Shown piece after piece: positions 17,703-26,579 of a stretch of DNA of 64,000 nucleotides. The DNA comes from Bacteroidota bacterium. Lineage in GTDB: Bacteria; Bacteroidota; Bacteroidia; Chitinophagales; Chitinophagaceae. The notes below the pieces were generated by a model. The model searched no databases and was not told the DNA's origin. It saw only the letters and a list, made by a program, of their open reading frames with translations. The position numbers were made by a program, and so were the translations under genes. The stretch lies in NCBI GenBank assembly GCA_018266455.1, contig JAFEAJ010000003.1:1-64000 (forward strand), given 5' to 3'. Numbering within the stretch: position 1 is the stretch's first letter; each line of letters begins with the position of its first letter.

Positions 17703-19166
17703 ATGAAAAAACTTTTTCAACAATATAAACTCGCTTCACTCATCCTGATGTCAATTTTGGTATTAGGATCCTGTTCAAAATATCTGGATGTTCCTTATCC
17801 CACCAACTCGGTTACGACAGCTACTGCTTTCGAAAGCAAGAGTACGATCGACGGTATGATGAGTAATTTATACAATCAGTTCAGGGACAATGTGGAATTG
17901 CCTGGATATTTTCTCGATAGAATGGCCGCTTTGGCCGGAGATGCGTACAATCCAACCCTGGCCGCCCAATCCGTTGCGTATCAAAACCTTTACACCAATA
18001 ATATGGCACCCGTGCAAGGGGCATATCTGCCGCCCTGGGACGGATTTTATCAGACTATATATTCAGCCAACGTGCTTATGGAAGGGATTCCTACGTCAAC
18101 AGCAACAGGTATGACCGAGGATATAAAGAAATCATACCTGGCGGCTACAAAGACAATTCGTGCATTTGCCTATTTTAATCTGGTCAGATGCTATGGGGGG
18201 GTGCCGCTGGTGTTGGATGGAAATGTACCGGTTAACGCACTGCTGCCAAGAACGTCCGCAGACAGCGTATATGCCTTGATCGAAAAGGATCTTAAGGATG
18301 CGATAACCGATTTGCCGGCTGACATCAGCTCCAAATATTTTATCGACAACCGGTTTATACCGGAAGCCATTCTGGCGGAAGTATATCTCACCGAAGGAAA
18401 ATGGGCGGAGGCGGAGAACCTAGCCTCTGATATCATCAACAGTGGAAACTATCAGCTGGCGGCATTAACCGATGTTTTTTTACAATCATCCAATGAAGGT
18501 ATTTTGATCGTGCCGGCGATAGAAAATTATCAAAATGCAAATAATAATTTCAAACAGGGAATGTCCAATGGACTGATCCGGTTCCCAACCGGATTTGCCC
18601 AGCCTTTTGTAGAAGGCAATTCCAACTCAGTACTATCGCAGGACCTGTTGAACAGTTTTGAACCAGGTGACCAAAGAGCGGTCAACTGGGTAATATTTCA
18701 AAACGTTGCCGGTTATCCTGATCCTGCATACCGTATGTATTGCTACAAATACAAATACAGTTTTATCTGGACTGCCGATGACATCCCCGCGGGAACGGAA
18801 GAAGAAGATAAAGTGATCCGGCTGGCTGAAATCTATTTGCTGAGAGCCGAAGTCAGAGCGCGTCAGGAAAATTTGGGTGATGCCGCGGATGATCTGAATA
18901 TGATCCGAAACAGGGCCGGTTTAGGTAACACCACCGCTACTTCTCAGGATGATCTGATTAATGCGGTTTTGAATGAAAGAAGACATGAACTGTTTTTTGA
19001 AGGCGGATACCGCTGGTTCGATCTGGTGAGAACCGGCCTGGCCAACACCTTTCTGCCTACTATTCCCTATAAGACGAACTGGAAACCCTATATGGTCTTG
19101 TTTCCACTCAGCACAACAAGTGTGCTTTCGAAAAATCCGAATCTCACGCAAACACCCGGATATTAA
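17703..19166 (+). CDS. SusD/RagB outer-membrane nutrient-binding lipoprotein
   Basis: Surface lipoprotein that lids the SusC channel and captures substrate. It is 487 residues long with lipobox VLGSC (Cys24). The helical SusD fold follows: a YLDVPYPTNSVTTATAFES N-terminus, TPR-like helices with AATKTIRAFAYFNLVRCYGGVPLV near residue 145, and the C-terminal RagB/SusD signature VIRLAEIYLLRAEVRARQ then LNERRHELFFEGGYRWFDLVRTG. It begins 18 bp after the SusC stop and overlaps the next gene by 1 bp (TAATG), so SusC, SusD and the first TlpA-like gene are one transcription unit. An intact SusD beside an interrupted SusC suggests recent loss or a conditional mechanism. The substrate cannot be named from sequence. 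Confidence 0.95.
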   Translation: MKKLFQQYKLASLILMSILVLGSCSKYLDVPYPTNSVTTATAFESKSTIDGMMSNLYNQFRDNVELPGYFLDRMAALAGDAYNPTLAAQSVAYQNLYTNNMAPVQGAYLPPWDGFYQTIYSANVLMEGIPTSTATGMTEDIKKSYLAATKTIRAFAYFNLVRCYGGVPLVLDGNVPVNALLPRTSADSVYALIEKDLKDAITDLPADISSKYFIDNRFIPEAILAEVYLTEGKWAEAENLASDIINSGNYQLAALTDVFLQSSNEGILIVPAIENYQNANNNFKQGMSNGLIRFPTGFAQPFVEGNSNSVLSQDLLNSFEPGDQRAVNWVIFQNVAGYPDPAYRMYCYKYKYSFIWTADDIPAGTEEEDKVIRLAEIYLLRAEVRARQENLGDAADDLNMIRNRAGLGNTTATSQDDLINAVLNERRHELFFEGGYRWFDLVRTGLANTFLPTIPYKTNWKPYMVLFPLSTTSVLSKNPNLTQTPGY

Positions 19167-21217
19167 TGAAACGATTTTTAGTATGGGCAGGAATATTCTT
19201 CCTACCCTTTTTTTCGCGTGCCCAGGACCGATTTCGGTTTACCCCGGAAAATCCGAGACCCGGTGATACGGTCTATTTTTCATATACGCCACCTGCTGAG
19301 TGGAAAAACGAGATACCGCATTGTGTTATCCGGAATGTTGGAAATTTTTTGGATAATTATTCTGCATGGGTACTTGATTTTCCTGGGAGAGTAACCGAGA
19401 TAGAATGGAGTAAAATTGAAAATGAATATAAAGGGCAAATCATTACCTCTCCCCAAACAGCTCTCCTCACTTTTTCTTTCAACTATGGCCACATTCAAAT
19501 GGAATCCGTCGGCGACCGGCTGGTTATGAAAGAGGGTAAGACCGATTGGAACGATAGTGCGGGATTCATGATCCGGATGAAAGGTAAGGACAATCAGCCC
19601 GTTCCACTGGCGAATTTTTATGCCGGGCGATTCATAGGAAGCGACGACATGTTTAATCCCACCAACCGTTTGGGTATGAACAATACGGCGCTGGGAATAA
19701 ATTATCTGGAACAGGAGATTGAATTGTATGGTGCTTCACGAAATACCATGCTGGCTTATTACATGATGCAGAAAGACATTGCGAAATTCCGTGAACGATC
19801 GAAAGAACTTTTGGAAAAGCAGTTTCAAAAAGGATTGAAAACGGAATCCGATTTCAGTTTGGCCATTTTGCTGATGAGGAATCTCGAAATGCCCAATATG
19901 GCGAATTATTTTGGATCGCAAATGTGGGAAAAATTTAAGGATCAACCTGGAATTTATGGAATACAGATTTTACAAATGGCAATCATGGATACGCTGAAAT
20001 CCTTTGCTCAAAAGGACAGTATCCTGCAGACGATGATTGTAAAAAAAGACAGCTTGAGCAATGATCAAATCAAAGCAATGGCTATGTTTGACATTCACAA
20101 TACGCAATATTCCATGTTGCTGAATATTGCGGAAAAAGGAGATGAGCCCCTGTTTCGCAAATACGCAGACAAATATCAATATACTTACCAACGTCATAAC
20201 TATTTAAAAAACATTTTAGTGGCCGATGCTTTTTCTAAAACTGTCAATTCGGGAACGCTAACTTATTTCAAGAGTGGTTATGATTATTTTAAACATGTTG
20301 ATTCGCTATGGGAACTGCATTCAACCCAAAGGTTGAGCGACCCTGATGATACTTATTTTACTCAAAAGGAGATTTTAGACCATATTCGGATGGGTGTAAT
20401 CTTATATGCCGATAAACTAAACCTGTATTACTACCAGTCCGGCGATTACAAGACGGCTATGTTGTATGCCAGCGAATCTTTTAGTGAATGGAAGGAGATC
20501 AATGACATTAATTTCAAAAACAATTTGCCGGTCGAGACCGACTATTTGAAAACGGCAGAAAAAGTATTGCCGCAGAATCAGGTTAAAAAAATAGCGGAAG
20601 ATTTTATCAGAGACAATCCTGATTATGGGACTTACAACGAAGAACTGTTGAGGAAAATATACCTGGCCGAACATGGATCCAACAATGGAGTCGAATCGTA
20701 TTTCCTGACCTTGCGTAGTAAGCAAATAAAAGAATTTTCCAAACAGTTTATTGCGCAACAGATCAATGAACCCGCGCCGCCTTTTACACTCACCAACTTA
20801 AAAGGAGAAAAAGTTAGCCTCAAGGACCTGAAAGGGAAAGTAGTGATTTTGGATTTTTGGGCCACCTGGTGCGGTATCTGCATTTCAGAATTTCCCAACA
20901 TGCAAAAAATCATCGATAGTTATAAAAATAATCCCAATGTTGTTTTTCTTTTTGTAGATGCCTGGGAAAATGAACAATTAAAAGATAAGGAGAATGTGAT
21001 TCCCAAAGTTAAAAAGGTGATCAGTTCCAGAAATCTGACGTTCAATGTGCTGCTTGACATGCACAACCAAGTGGTCAGCGACTATAACGTTCCTGGCATG
21101 CCCTATAAATTTATTATTGATAAAAATGGGAAGATCCGTTATAAAATCAATGGCGGAAACAGAAGCGAGAGCCAGTTTAAGGATGAACTCTTTGCTATGA
21201 TTGAGTCTCTTTTATAA
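19166..21217 (+). CDS. TlpA-like thioredoxin protein, paralogue 1 (CGIC)
   Basis: 683 residues with a signal peptide ending near SRAQ. The first 140 residues look like an Ig-like/beta module (ENPRPGDTVYFSYTPPAEW), followed by a long helical middle region of unknown function. A TlpA/AhpC-type thioredoxin domain starts near residue 530 (EPAPPFTLTNLKGEKVSLKDL), with the redox motif WCGIC at Cys569 and Cys572 and a cis-Pro-type segment [14 protein letters not shown]. It should act as a periplasmic thiol-disulfide oxidoreductase, probably a reductase fed by DsbD. It is translationally coupled to SusD by a 1-bp overlap and is the first of three tandem paralogues. Its CxxC differs from the CGPC of the other two, so redox potential or partner may differ. 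Confidence 0.88.
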   Translation: MKRFLVWAGIFFLPFFSRAQDRFRFTPENPRPGDTVYFSYTPPAEWKNEIPHCVIRNVGNFLDNYSAWVLDFPGRVTEIEWSKIENEYKGQIITSPQTALLTFSFNYGHIQMESVGDRLVMKEGKTDWNDSAGFMIRMKGKDNQPVPLANFYAGRFIGSDDMFNPTNRLGMNNTALGINYLEQEIELYGASRNTMLAYYMMQKDIAKFRERSKELLEKQFQKGLKTESDFSLAILLMRNLEMPNMANYFGSQMWEKFKDQPGIYGIQILQMAIMDTLKSFAQKDSILQTMIVKKDSLSNDQIKAMAMFDIHNTQYSMLLNIAEKGDEPLFRKYADKYQYTYQRHNYLKNILVADAFSKTVNSGTLTYFKSGYDYFKHVDSLWELHSTQRLSDPDDTYFTQKEILDHIRMGVILYADKLNLYYYQSGDYKTAMLYASESFSEWKEINDINFKNNLPVETDYLKTAEKVLPQNQVKKIAEDFIRDNPDYGTYNEELLRKIYLAEHGSNNGVESYFLTLRSKQIKEFSKQFIAQQINEPAPPFTLTNLKGEKVSLKDLKGKVVILDFWATWCGICISEFPNMQKIIDSYKNNPNVVFLFVDAWENEQLKDKENVIPKVKKVISSRNLTFNVLLDMHNQVVSDYNVPGMPYKFIIDKNGKIRYKINGGNRSESQFKDELFAMIESLL

Positions 21218-21229
21218 ACCAAGTTAAGT

Positions 21230-23302
21230 ATGAAGAAGAATAACTTATTGATATTGTTTTTTTCTGCTTTGTATTTCACATGCATAGCGCAAAACGGAGT
21301 GACCCTCCTAACCCAAAAAGTGCAACCCGGTCAGTCCCTTACATTCCGTTACACACCACCGGATAATTTATTTAGCGCAACGGATAAGATTCAATGCCTG
21401 GCTTACACGCATGGAACCTATATGGACGACGCGGCATTTGCCATTGATCGGCATAGCAAACCGGTAGAAGTAATTCTGACGAAGAAAGGATCCTATTACG
21501 AAGGCACAATTCAAACGGACACGTTCACTTGTATGGTTTCTCTGACGTTCAGTGCAGGCGAATTAAAATGGAAACTGGCCGATTTTAAACCTGTTCTGGT
21601 AAGTGGTAAAATGGACCACAACCTGGACTCCGGTTATCTTCTTCCTCTTTTTACGAAAGAAGGAAAGGAGTGCAGATTTGCCAACTACTTCATGGGAAGA
21701 TACCTGACGGAATATTATGGCAATCGGTTTGGCTTTGTCAATCGCGAGAAAGCGATTCAATACTTGTCTAAAGAGCTGGAGCTGTATACCGATGCGCTCT
21801 ATTATGTGGAGGTTTATCTGGTTCAAAACATGGGAAGACATGAAGACGGACCCGGAAAAACTATTATTTCGAGGGAAATAGAGAAACTCTATGCCGGTGG
21901 TTTGCATTCGGCAAAAGAACTCCGTCTCATGGCAAATCTAAGCAGTGCGAATGGATTGATACAACAGTATCACTATTTTGACAGCCTGTCCAATCTTAAA
22001 GCGAAAGACAGTCAGGATCCAATCGATCTACTAAATGCAGCTGTCAATAATTTTTTTGAAGATAGCTTGTTGGATAAAAAAGATAGTATCCTGAACGCTT
22101 ATAACAGGCAGTGGCATCAGTCAGGCATTGGGTTTGACGAAAAGTTGGAATTGCAGTCGCCAGCGTACATGAAGGATATGTTTCTGGCATCATTGGCATT
22201 TAGCCATCAGTCTGATTCCTTCCGGAAATTTGCTTTAAAATTTGGTTTCGCTAACAGCTTCCTGGTGCTGAATTCAAACTATAGCTGGTATGTTACTATG
22301 ATGATGGATTCACTAATGGTGGATAAGGAAGGCAGGCTCGTAGCCAGAGAAATTGCACAACCCTTATTGATGAGTTACGCGAAAATGTTATCTATCCCAT
22401 CAGATGCCAACGCGTTTTCAAATCTGATCGGAAAGGAATATGCCACAAAAGACGAAGCGGCTAGTGAGGTGGCCACCGCAGCGGCAGCATTAGCGGATAT
22501 ATGCTCACAGACATATGTAGCCGAAGGGCAAGACTCCATCGCCTGGATTTATGCCAGGCAGGCCCGGATGTATTTACAAATGCAAAACAGGCAATTTGTC
22601 AAAGACCCTTTGATCAATACCCATTACTGCATACTCGCCGAAAAATATTTGTCCCCTGCGGCATGCCGGGAACAAATCGCACAAATTGTTTCATCGGGAG
22701 AATGGCAACCGGAAGTGCTGGACATCCTGAAAAGAGTCTGGGTCAAAGAAAAAGGATCTGAATCCGGATATGATGAATACGTCCTTTCTCTGCGTGCACA
22801 AAGTGTTAAGGAAGCGCAGAAAACGCTGATGGCGACACAACTGAATTATGCTATGCCATCTTTCACACTTAGGGATATTAATGGAAATACAGTTGATTCG
22901 AAAGACCTCAAAGGCAAAACCATAGTGCTGGATTTCTGGGCCACCTGGTGCGGTCCCTGCAAAGCCAGTTTCCCCGGAATGCAAAACGCGGTGACGTCAT
23001 ATAAAAATGATCCCAATGTTCAGTTTCTTTTTGTAGACACCTGGGAAGGAACACATGGCGAAACGATCACGAACGATGAAAAGCAAAAAGCCGCCGCAGA
23101 ATTTGTAAAATCCCACAACTACGATTTTCACGTAGTACTCGACAACGAGAGCAAAGTAGTGGCCGATTTTAAAGTCACTGGAATACCTACCAAGTTCATC
23201 ATCGATAAAAACGGAAACGTTCGATATAAAGTAGTCGGATACGAAGCCAATGAAGGCAAATTATTGGATGAGATTACGGCGATGATTGAATCTGTTAAAT
23301 AA
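21230..23302 (+). CDS. TlpA-like thioredoxin protein, paralogue 2 (CGPC)
   Basis: 690 residues with the same architecture as its neighbours: signal peptide (LFFSALYFTCIAQ), N-terminal beta module (KVQPGQSLTFRYTPPDNLFSA), a 350-residue helical middle, and a C-terminal thioredoxin domain with WCGPC at Cys574 and Cys577 followed by KASFPGMQ. The loop [21 protein letters not shown] is the conserved cis-Pro region. It starts 12 bp after paralogue 1 and is closest in sequence to paralogue 3: both share [12 protein letters not shown] N-termini and a [20 protein letters not shown] helix. Role by inference: periplasmic disulfide reduction linked to the SusC/SusD locus. The function of the middle domain is not known. 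Confidence 0.88.
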   Translation: MKKNNLLILFFSALYFTCIAQNGVTLLTQKVQPGQSLTFRYTPPDNLFSATDKIQCLAYTHGTYMDDAAFAIDRHSKPVEVILTKKGSYYEGTIQTDTFTCMVSLTFSAGELKWKLADFKPVLVSGKMDHNLDSGYLLPLFTKEGKECRFANYFMGRYLTEYYGNRFGFVNREKAIQYLSKELELYTDALYYVEVYLVQNMGRHEDGPGKTIISREIEKLYAGGLHSAKELRLMANLSSANGLIQQYHYFDSLSNLKAKDSQDPIDLLNAAVNNFFEDSLLDKKDSILNAYNRQWHQSGIGFDEKLELQSPAYMKDMFLASLAFSHQSDSFRKFALKFGFANSFLVLNSNYSWYVTMMMDSLMVDKEGRLVAREIAQPLLMSYAKMLSIPSDANAFSNLIGKEYATKDEAASEVATAAAALADICSQTYVAEGQDSIAWIYARQARMYLQMQNRQFVKDPLINTHYCILAEKYLSPAACREQIAQIVSSGEWQPEVLDILKRVWVKEKGSESGYDEYVLSLRAQSVKEAQKTLMATQLNYAMPSFTLRDINGNTVDSKDLKGKTIVLDFWATWCGPCKASFPGMQNAVTSYKNDPNVQFLFVDTWEGTHGETITNDEKQKAAAEFVKSHNYDFHVVLDNESKVVADFKVTGIPTKFIIDKNGNVRYKVVGYEANEGKLLDEITAMIESVK

Positions 23303-23341
23303 AATATACAAATTCAAAACACTAATCAATAAATCAAGAAA

Positions 23342-25411
23342 ATGAAAAGACTGGCTACATGGGCAACAATATTCTTACTGCCTATTTTACTGCATGCACA
23401 GGAACAGTTGAAGTTATCTACTGAAAAACCAACTCCTGGTGCCCTCATAAAATTTACTTATACACCACCCTCCGGAGTTTTTTCTGCTTCGGATAAAATT
23501 CAATGTCTAATCTATAAATGGGGAACCTATACGGATGAGGGTGCACTACTGACAGGTCGGAGCAGCCGCGCGCAGGAAGTCGTATTAACCAAACTGGGCA
23601 ATACCTATTCCGGTCAAATACAAACAGATACTTCTACAGTCCTCCTTTCCTTTTCCTTTTACAGCGGAGTGCTGAAATGGAAACCGGTTAAAATGGATTA
23701 TGCATTAACTGGTGGTAAGCTGGATAATCACAATGGTGCAGGGTATTTCTTTCCATTTTATGACCGGAATGGAAAAGAATGTCAGTTCAGCAATTACTTT
23801 ATAGGCGCCTCGCTGGTACTACCGCAGGTGAGAGGTGTGAATTCGATAAATACGGATAGAGGATTTGAATTCCTGCTCAAAGAACAGGAGCTTTATCCGG
23901 ACTCTAAATACTATACATTTAATTGGTTGGGAAATTGTAAAAACCCGAAAACGGAAGAACAAATAAAATCCATGTTGAAGAAGGAAGAGGAAGGACTTTT
24001 CGCCGGGGGCTTACACACCGCAAAAGACCTGCGGTTTATGGCAACGGTTTCCATGTTCTCAGATAAGAGACAACAATGGACCTATTTTACTCAGCAGGCG
24101 ATCGAAATGGGCAAAACCAGTAAAGATCCTAACGACCGGCTGCATGCCCTGTTGGATGAATATTATACACTACAGGATGCTGCCCGTATGGATTCAAGTC
24201 TGAAAGAATATACCAGCCTGCTGAACACCTCCAATCTGGGATTTGAGCAAAAAAGGGACCTGATCTCACCCTATGCCATGCAGATTCGGATGATCGGTAC
24301 GCTTGCCTACTTCGGACAACTGAATAAGGTGGAAAGCTATGTCACGAAATATAATTTGCTAAATCAAAAAGTGATCATGGACGAAGGAGCTGTATACAAC
24401 TTTTCCTTTGCCCTGGATTCGCTGATGACATATCCGGAATATATTGACTACGCGGAAAAATTGGCGAATGGAATTTACAAACCCTATGCCGCGATGTTAT
24501 CGGACCCCAAATCTGATGCATCCTTTTCGCAACTGATCGGTCATGCCTATTATTCAAAAGCAGATGCGAAAAATGAGCTCGCTACCACAGCAGCTATTTT
24601 CGCAGACTACTGCTCGCAAATCAACCTGAAGAAAGGAAATAATAAAGCAGCCTGGGATTATGCAAAGGAATCGCATCAGTTTCTCAACATGACAACCACT
24701 GGGGTTTACCAGGCCCCCGATTTAAATGCGCGTTACGCTGTTCTAGCAGAAAAAAATCTCCCAGCTAAAGAAGCGCAACAACAAATCGGAGCAATGATCA
24801 CGTCGGGTGACTGGAAACCGGATATGCTGGATATATTAAAAAGAGTCTGGATCAAAGAGAAAGGCTCCGATGCAGGCTTTGATGCTTATGTACTCTCTCT
24901 TCGCAAAACCAATATCGAGGAAGCGAAAAAAACTTTACTGGCTGAACAGCTCAATTATGCGGCGCCTACTTTCGAACTTAAGGATTTTGATGGGAAAAAA
25001 GTCAGTTTGAGTGAGCTAAAAGGCAAAACCGTAGTCCTGGACTTCTGGGCTACCTGGTGCGGTCCCTGCAAAGCCAGTTTCCCCGGCATGCAGAAACTAG
25101 TCACTTCCTACAAAAACAATCCAGATGTGAAATTTCTTTTTGTGGACACATGGGAGTACCAGGGACAACCAAATTTCGATTATGAGAAAAAGGCCAAGGA
25201 AGCGGCAGACTATATTAGCGCCCACCATTACGATTTCCACGTTGTGCTGGATACGGCCAATAAAGTTGTGGCGGACTATAAAATAGACGGCATACCGGCA
25301 AAATTCATCATTGACAAAAACGGAAATGTGCGATACAAAGTGGTTGGATTTGAATCCAATGAAGGAAAATTGTTTGATGAAATGAATGCGATGATAGAAT
25401 CAATTAAATAA
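23342..25411 (+). CDS. TlpA-like thioredoxin protein, paralogue 3 (CGPC)
   Basis: 689 residues, third tandem paralogue. It has a signal peptide ending LLHAQ, an N-terminal module ([21 protein letters not shown]), a helical middle, and a TlpA-like domain from about residue 540 with WCGPC at Cys573 and Cys576 and [16 protein letters not shown]. The last 150 residues are nearly the same as paralogue 2, including KASFPGMQ and NVRYKVVG, which points to duplication or gene conversion. The 39-bp spacer from paralogue 2 contains no promoter that I can recognise, so it is probably in the same operon. A small lipoprotein gene starts 5 bp after its stop. Confidence 0.88.
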   Translation: MKRLATWATIFLLPILLHAQEQLKLSTEKPTPGALIKFTYTPPSGVFSASDKIQCLIYKWGTYTDEGALLTGRSSRAQEVVLTKLGNTYSGQIQTDTSTVLLSFSFYSGVLKWKPVKMDYALTGGKLDNHNGAGYFFPFYDRNGKECQFSNYFIGASLVLPQVRGVNSINTDRGFEFLLKEQELYPDSKYYTFNWLGNCKNPKTEEQIKSMLKKEEEGLFAGGLHTAKDLRFMATVSMFSDKRQQWTYFTQQAIEMGKTSKDPNDRLHALLDEYYTLQDAARMDSSLKEYTSLLNTSNLGFEQKRDLISPYAMQIRMIGTLAYFGQLNKVESYVTKYNLLNQKVIMDEGAVYNFSFALDSLMTYPEYIDYAEKLANGIYKPYAAMLSDPKSDASFSQLIGHAYYSKADAKNELATTAAIFADYCSQINLKKGNNKAAWDYAKESHQFLNMTTTGVYQAPDLNARYAVLAEKNLPAKEAQQQIGAMITSGDWKPDMLDILKRVWIKEKGSDAGFDAYVLSLRKTNIEEAKKTLLAEQLNYAAPTFELKDFDGKKVSLSELKGKTVVLDFWATWCGPCKASFPGMQKLVTSYKNNPDVKFLFVDTWEYQGQPNFDYEKKAKEAADYISAHHYDFHVVLDTANKVVADYKIDGIPAKFIIDKNGNVRYKVVGFESNEGKLFDEMNAMIESIK

Positions 25412-25416
25412 GCGCC

Positions 25417-25773
25417 TTGAAATTGTTTTTCATTTTATTAATCGGTTTAGGGATGCATTCATCCTGCTCAACAATTGCTTCTGTTAAAAAGAATACGCTG
25501 ATAACTGACAGTGCAAGGCTCCGTGATTTTACGGTAACGATAAAATTGCTTAATCAGAACAACGGCGCAGCACTGGTGCAGAATACATTTAGTCAGATGC
25601 AACAAGAAATTGGAGAATATCAAATTGAGCGCGTCAGGTGGAGTAACATTTTAGGCAGCACAACTGAAATACAAGTGAAGTTTTTTGCAGTACCTGAAAA
25701 CAAGATCAATATGATCTTTTCAAAACTGTCCGAGATGCCTGTTGTTGTTGGAGTAATTATTAATAAAGATTAA
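25417..25773 (+). CDS. small predicted lipoprotein, unknown function
   Basis: 118 residues starting at TTG, 5 bp after the third TlpA-like gene; no ATG gives a better start. The N-terminus is a lipoprotein signal with lipobox MHSSC near residue 17. The remainder shows mixed beta-strand pattern (FTVTIKLLNQNNGAALVQ, TEIQVKFFAVPENKINMIFSKL) but I do not recognise a family. The tight spacing implies co-transcription with the SusD-TlpA genes. It could be a small accessory or inhibitor lipoprotein, but that is a guess. Confidence 0.65.
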   Translation: MKLFFILLIGLGMHSSCSTIASVKKNTLITDSARLRDFTVTIKLLNQNNGAALVQNTFSQMQQEIGEYQIERVRWSNILGSTTEIQVKFFAVPENKINMIFSKLSEMPVVVGVIINKD

Positions 25774-26124
25774 AGCATTTCATTACTAAAATAATTCAAC
25801 GTTTTCTCATGTGTTTTAGTTAGGATCAAAGGGGGTGCAAAAACACTCCCTTATTTTAAAATCCAATTTAAAAAGTTATTGCCGGTTGTGAATCAATCAG
25901 GGCACTACTGTTCTTCACTACAGTAGCACAACTGTCTAATCGAAGCTCCTTCCCGAAAACGGATTGTACATCGTTTTCGGGTCGCCTTTTTTGGTTCTTT
26001 TTTGGCGAAGCAAAAAAGAACGAATAAAAATATCGGAAAAACCTATATAAATACTCAGCAATTTGATAAGCCAACGATGAAACTGTAATACACCAATAAA
26101 ATTCCATCAATTAAAACCTATAGT
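25774..26124. other. intergenic stretch between the TlpA block and DsbD genes
   Basis: 351 bp without a gene that I trust. It holds a hairpin (25994-26021, listed separately) and AT-rich leader DNA ahead of the DsbD-alpha gene. A small reverse-strand open frame here has no recognisable features and was not called. Confidence 0.5.
25994..26021. repeat. long A/T hairpin, repeat class shared with 31984
   Basis: GTTCTTTTTTG - GCGAAG - CAAAAAAGAAC forms a perfect 11-bp stem with a 6-nt loop, preceded by a T-run. The layout is the same as the hairpin at 31984-32011. It is probably a bidirectional terminator-type repeat, one that is widespread in Bacteroidota intergenic DNA. Confidence 0.6.
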
Positions 26125-26571
26125 ATGCGTTTATTTTTATTAGCACTTTTATTAACCCCAATAATAACACTTAGCCAGGTAAAAAGCTCCGTAAAATGGG
26201 CTTTCACTGCAAAAAAGATAAGCGCCGGCGTTTACGAAGTTCATCTTGCCGCTACCATTGAAGCGGGCTGGCACACCTATTCACAAACAACTCCTGACGG
26301 CGGGCCTGTGCCTACTTCTGTCAAGTTCACCGCCAATCCGCTTATTATGATTAATGGAACGGTTAAGGAAATCGGAAAGCTTGAGCAAAAACATGAACCC
26401 ATATTTGGCGTGGACGTAAAACAATATTCCAATAAGGTTGACTTTGTACAAAATGTAAAATTAAAAGCGCATGCAAAAACATCTGTTACAGGTGAAATAA
26501 ATTTTATGGTATGCAACGACAGGGAATGCCTGCCACCTTCTACAGTAAACTTTTCTGTATCGCTTAATTAA
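26125..26571 (+). CDS. DsbD alpha-domain-like periplasmic protein
   Basis: 148 residues with a signal peptide (LLALLLTPIITLSQ). The body is the N-terminal DsbD-type immunoglobulin fold: WAFTAKKISAGVYEVHLAATIEAGW, then HTYSQTTPDGGPVPTSV, and the redox Cys pair in VCNDRECLPPSTV near residues 131-136. In full-length DsbD this domain passes electrons from the membrane domain to periplasmic clients such as TlpA-like proteins. Here it is a separate gene 8 bp upstream of dsbD, which also carries its own N-terminal domain. It may be a second, dedicated electron acceptor. Confidence 0.88.
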   Translation: MRLFLLALLLTPIITLSQVKSSVKWAFTAKKISAGVYEVHLAATIEAGWHTYSQTTPDGGPVPTSVKFTANPLIMINGTVKEIGKLEQKHEPIFGVDVKQYSNKVDFVQNVKLKAHAKTSVTGEINFMVCNDRECLPPSTVNFSVSLN

Positions 26572-26579
26572 TTTATTAC

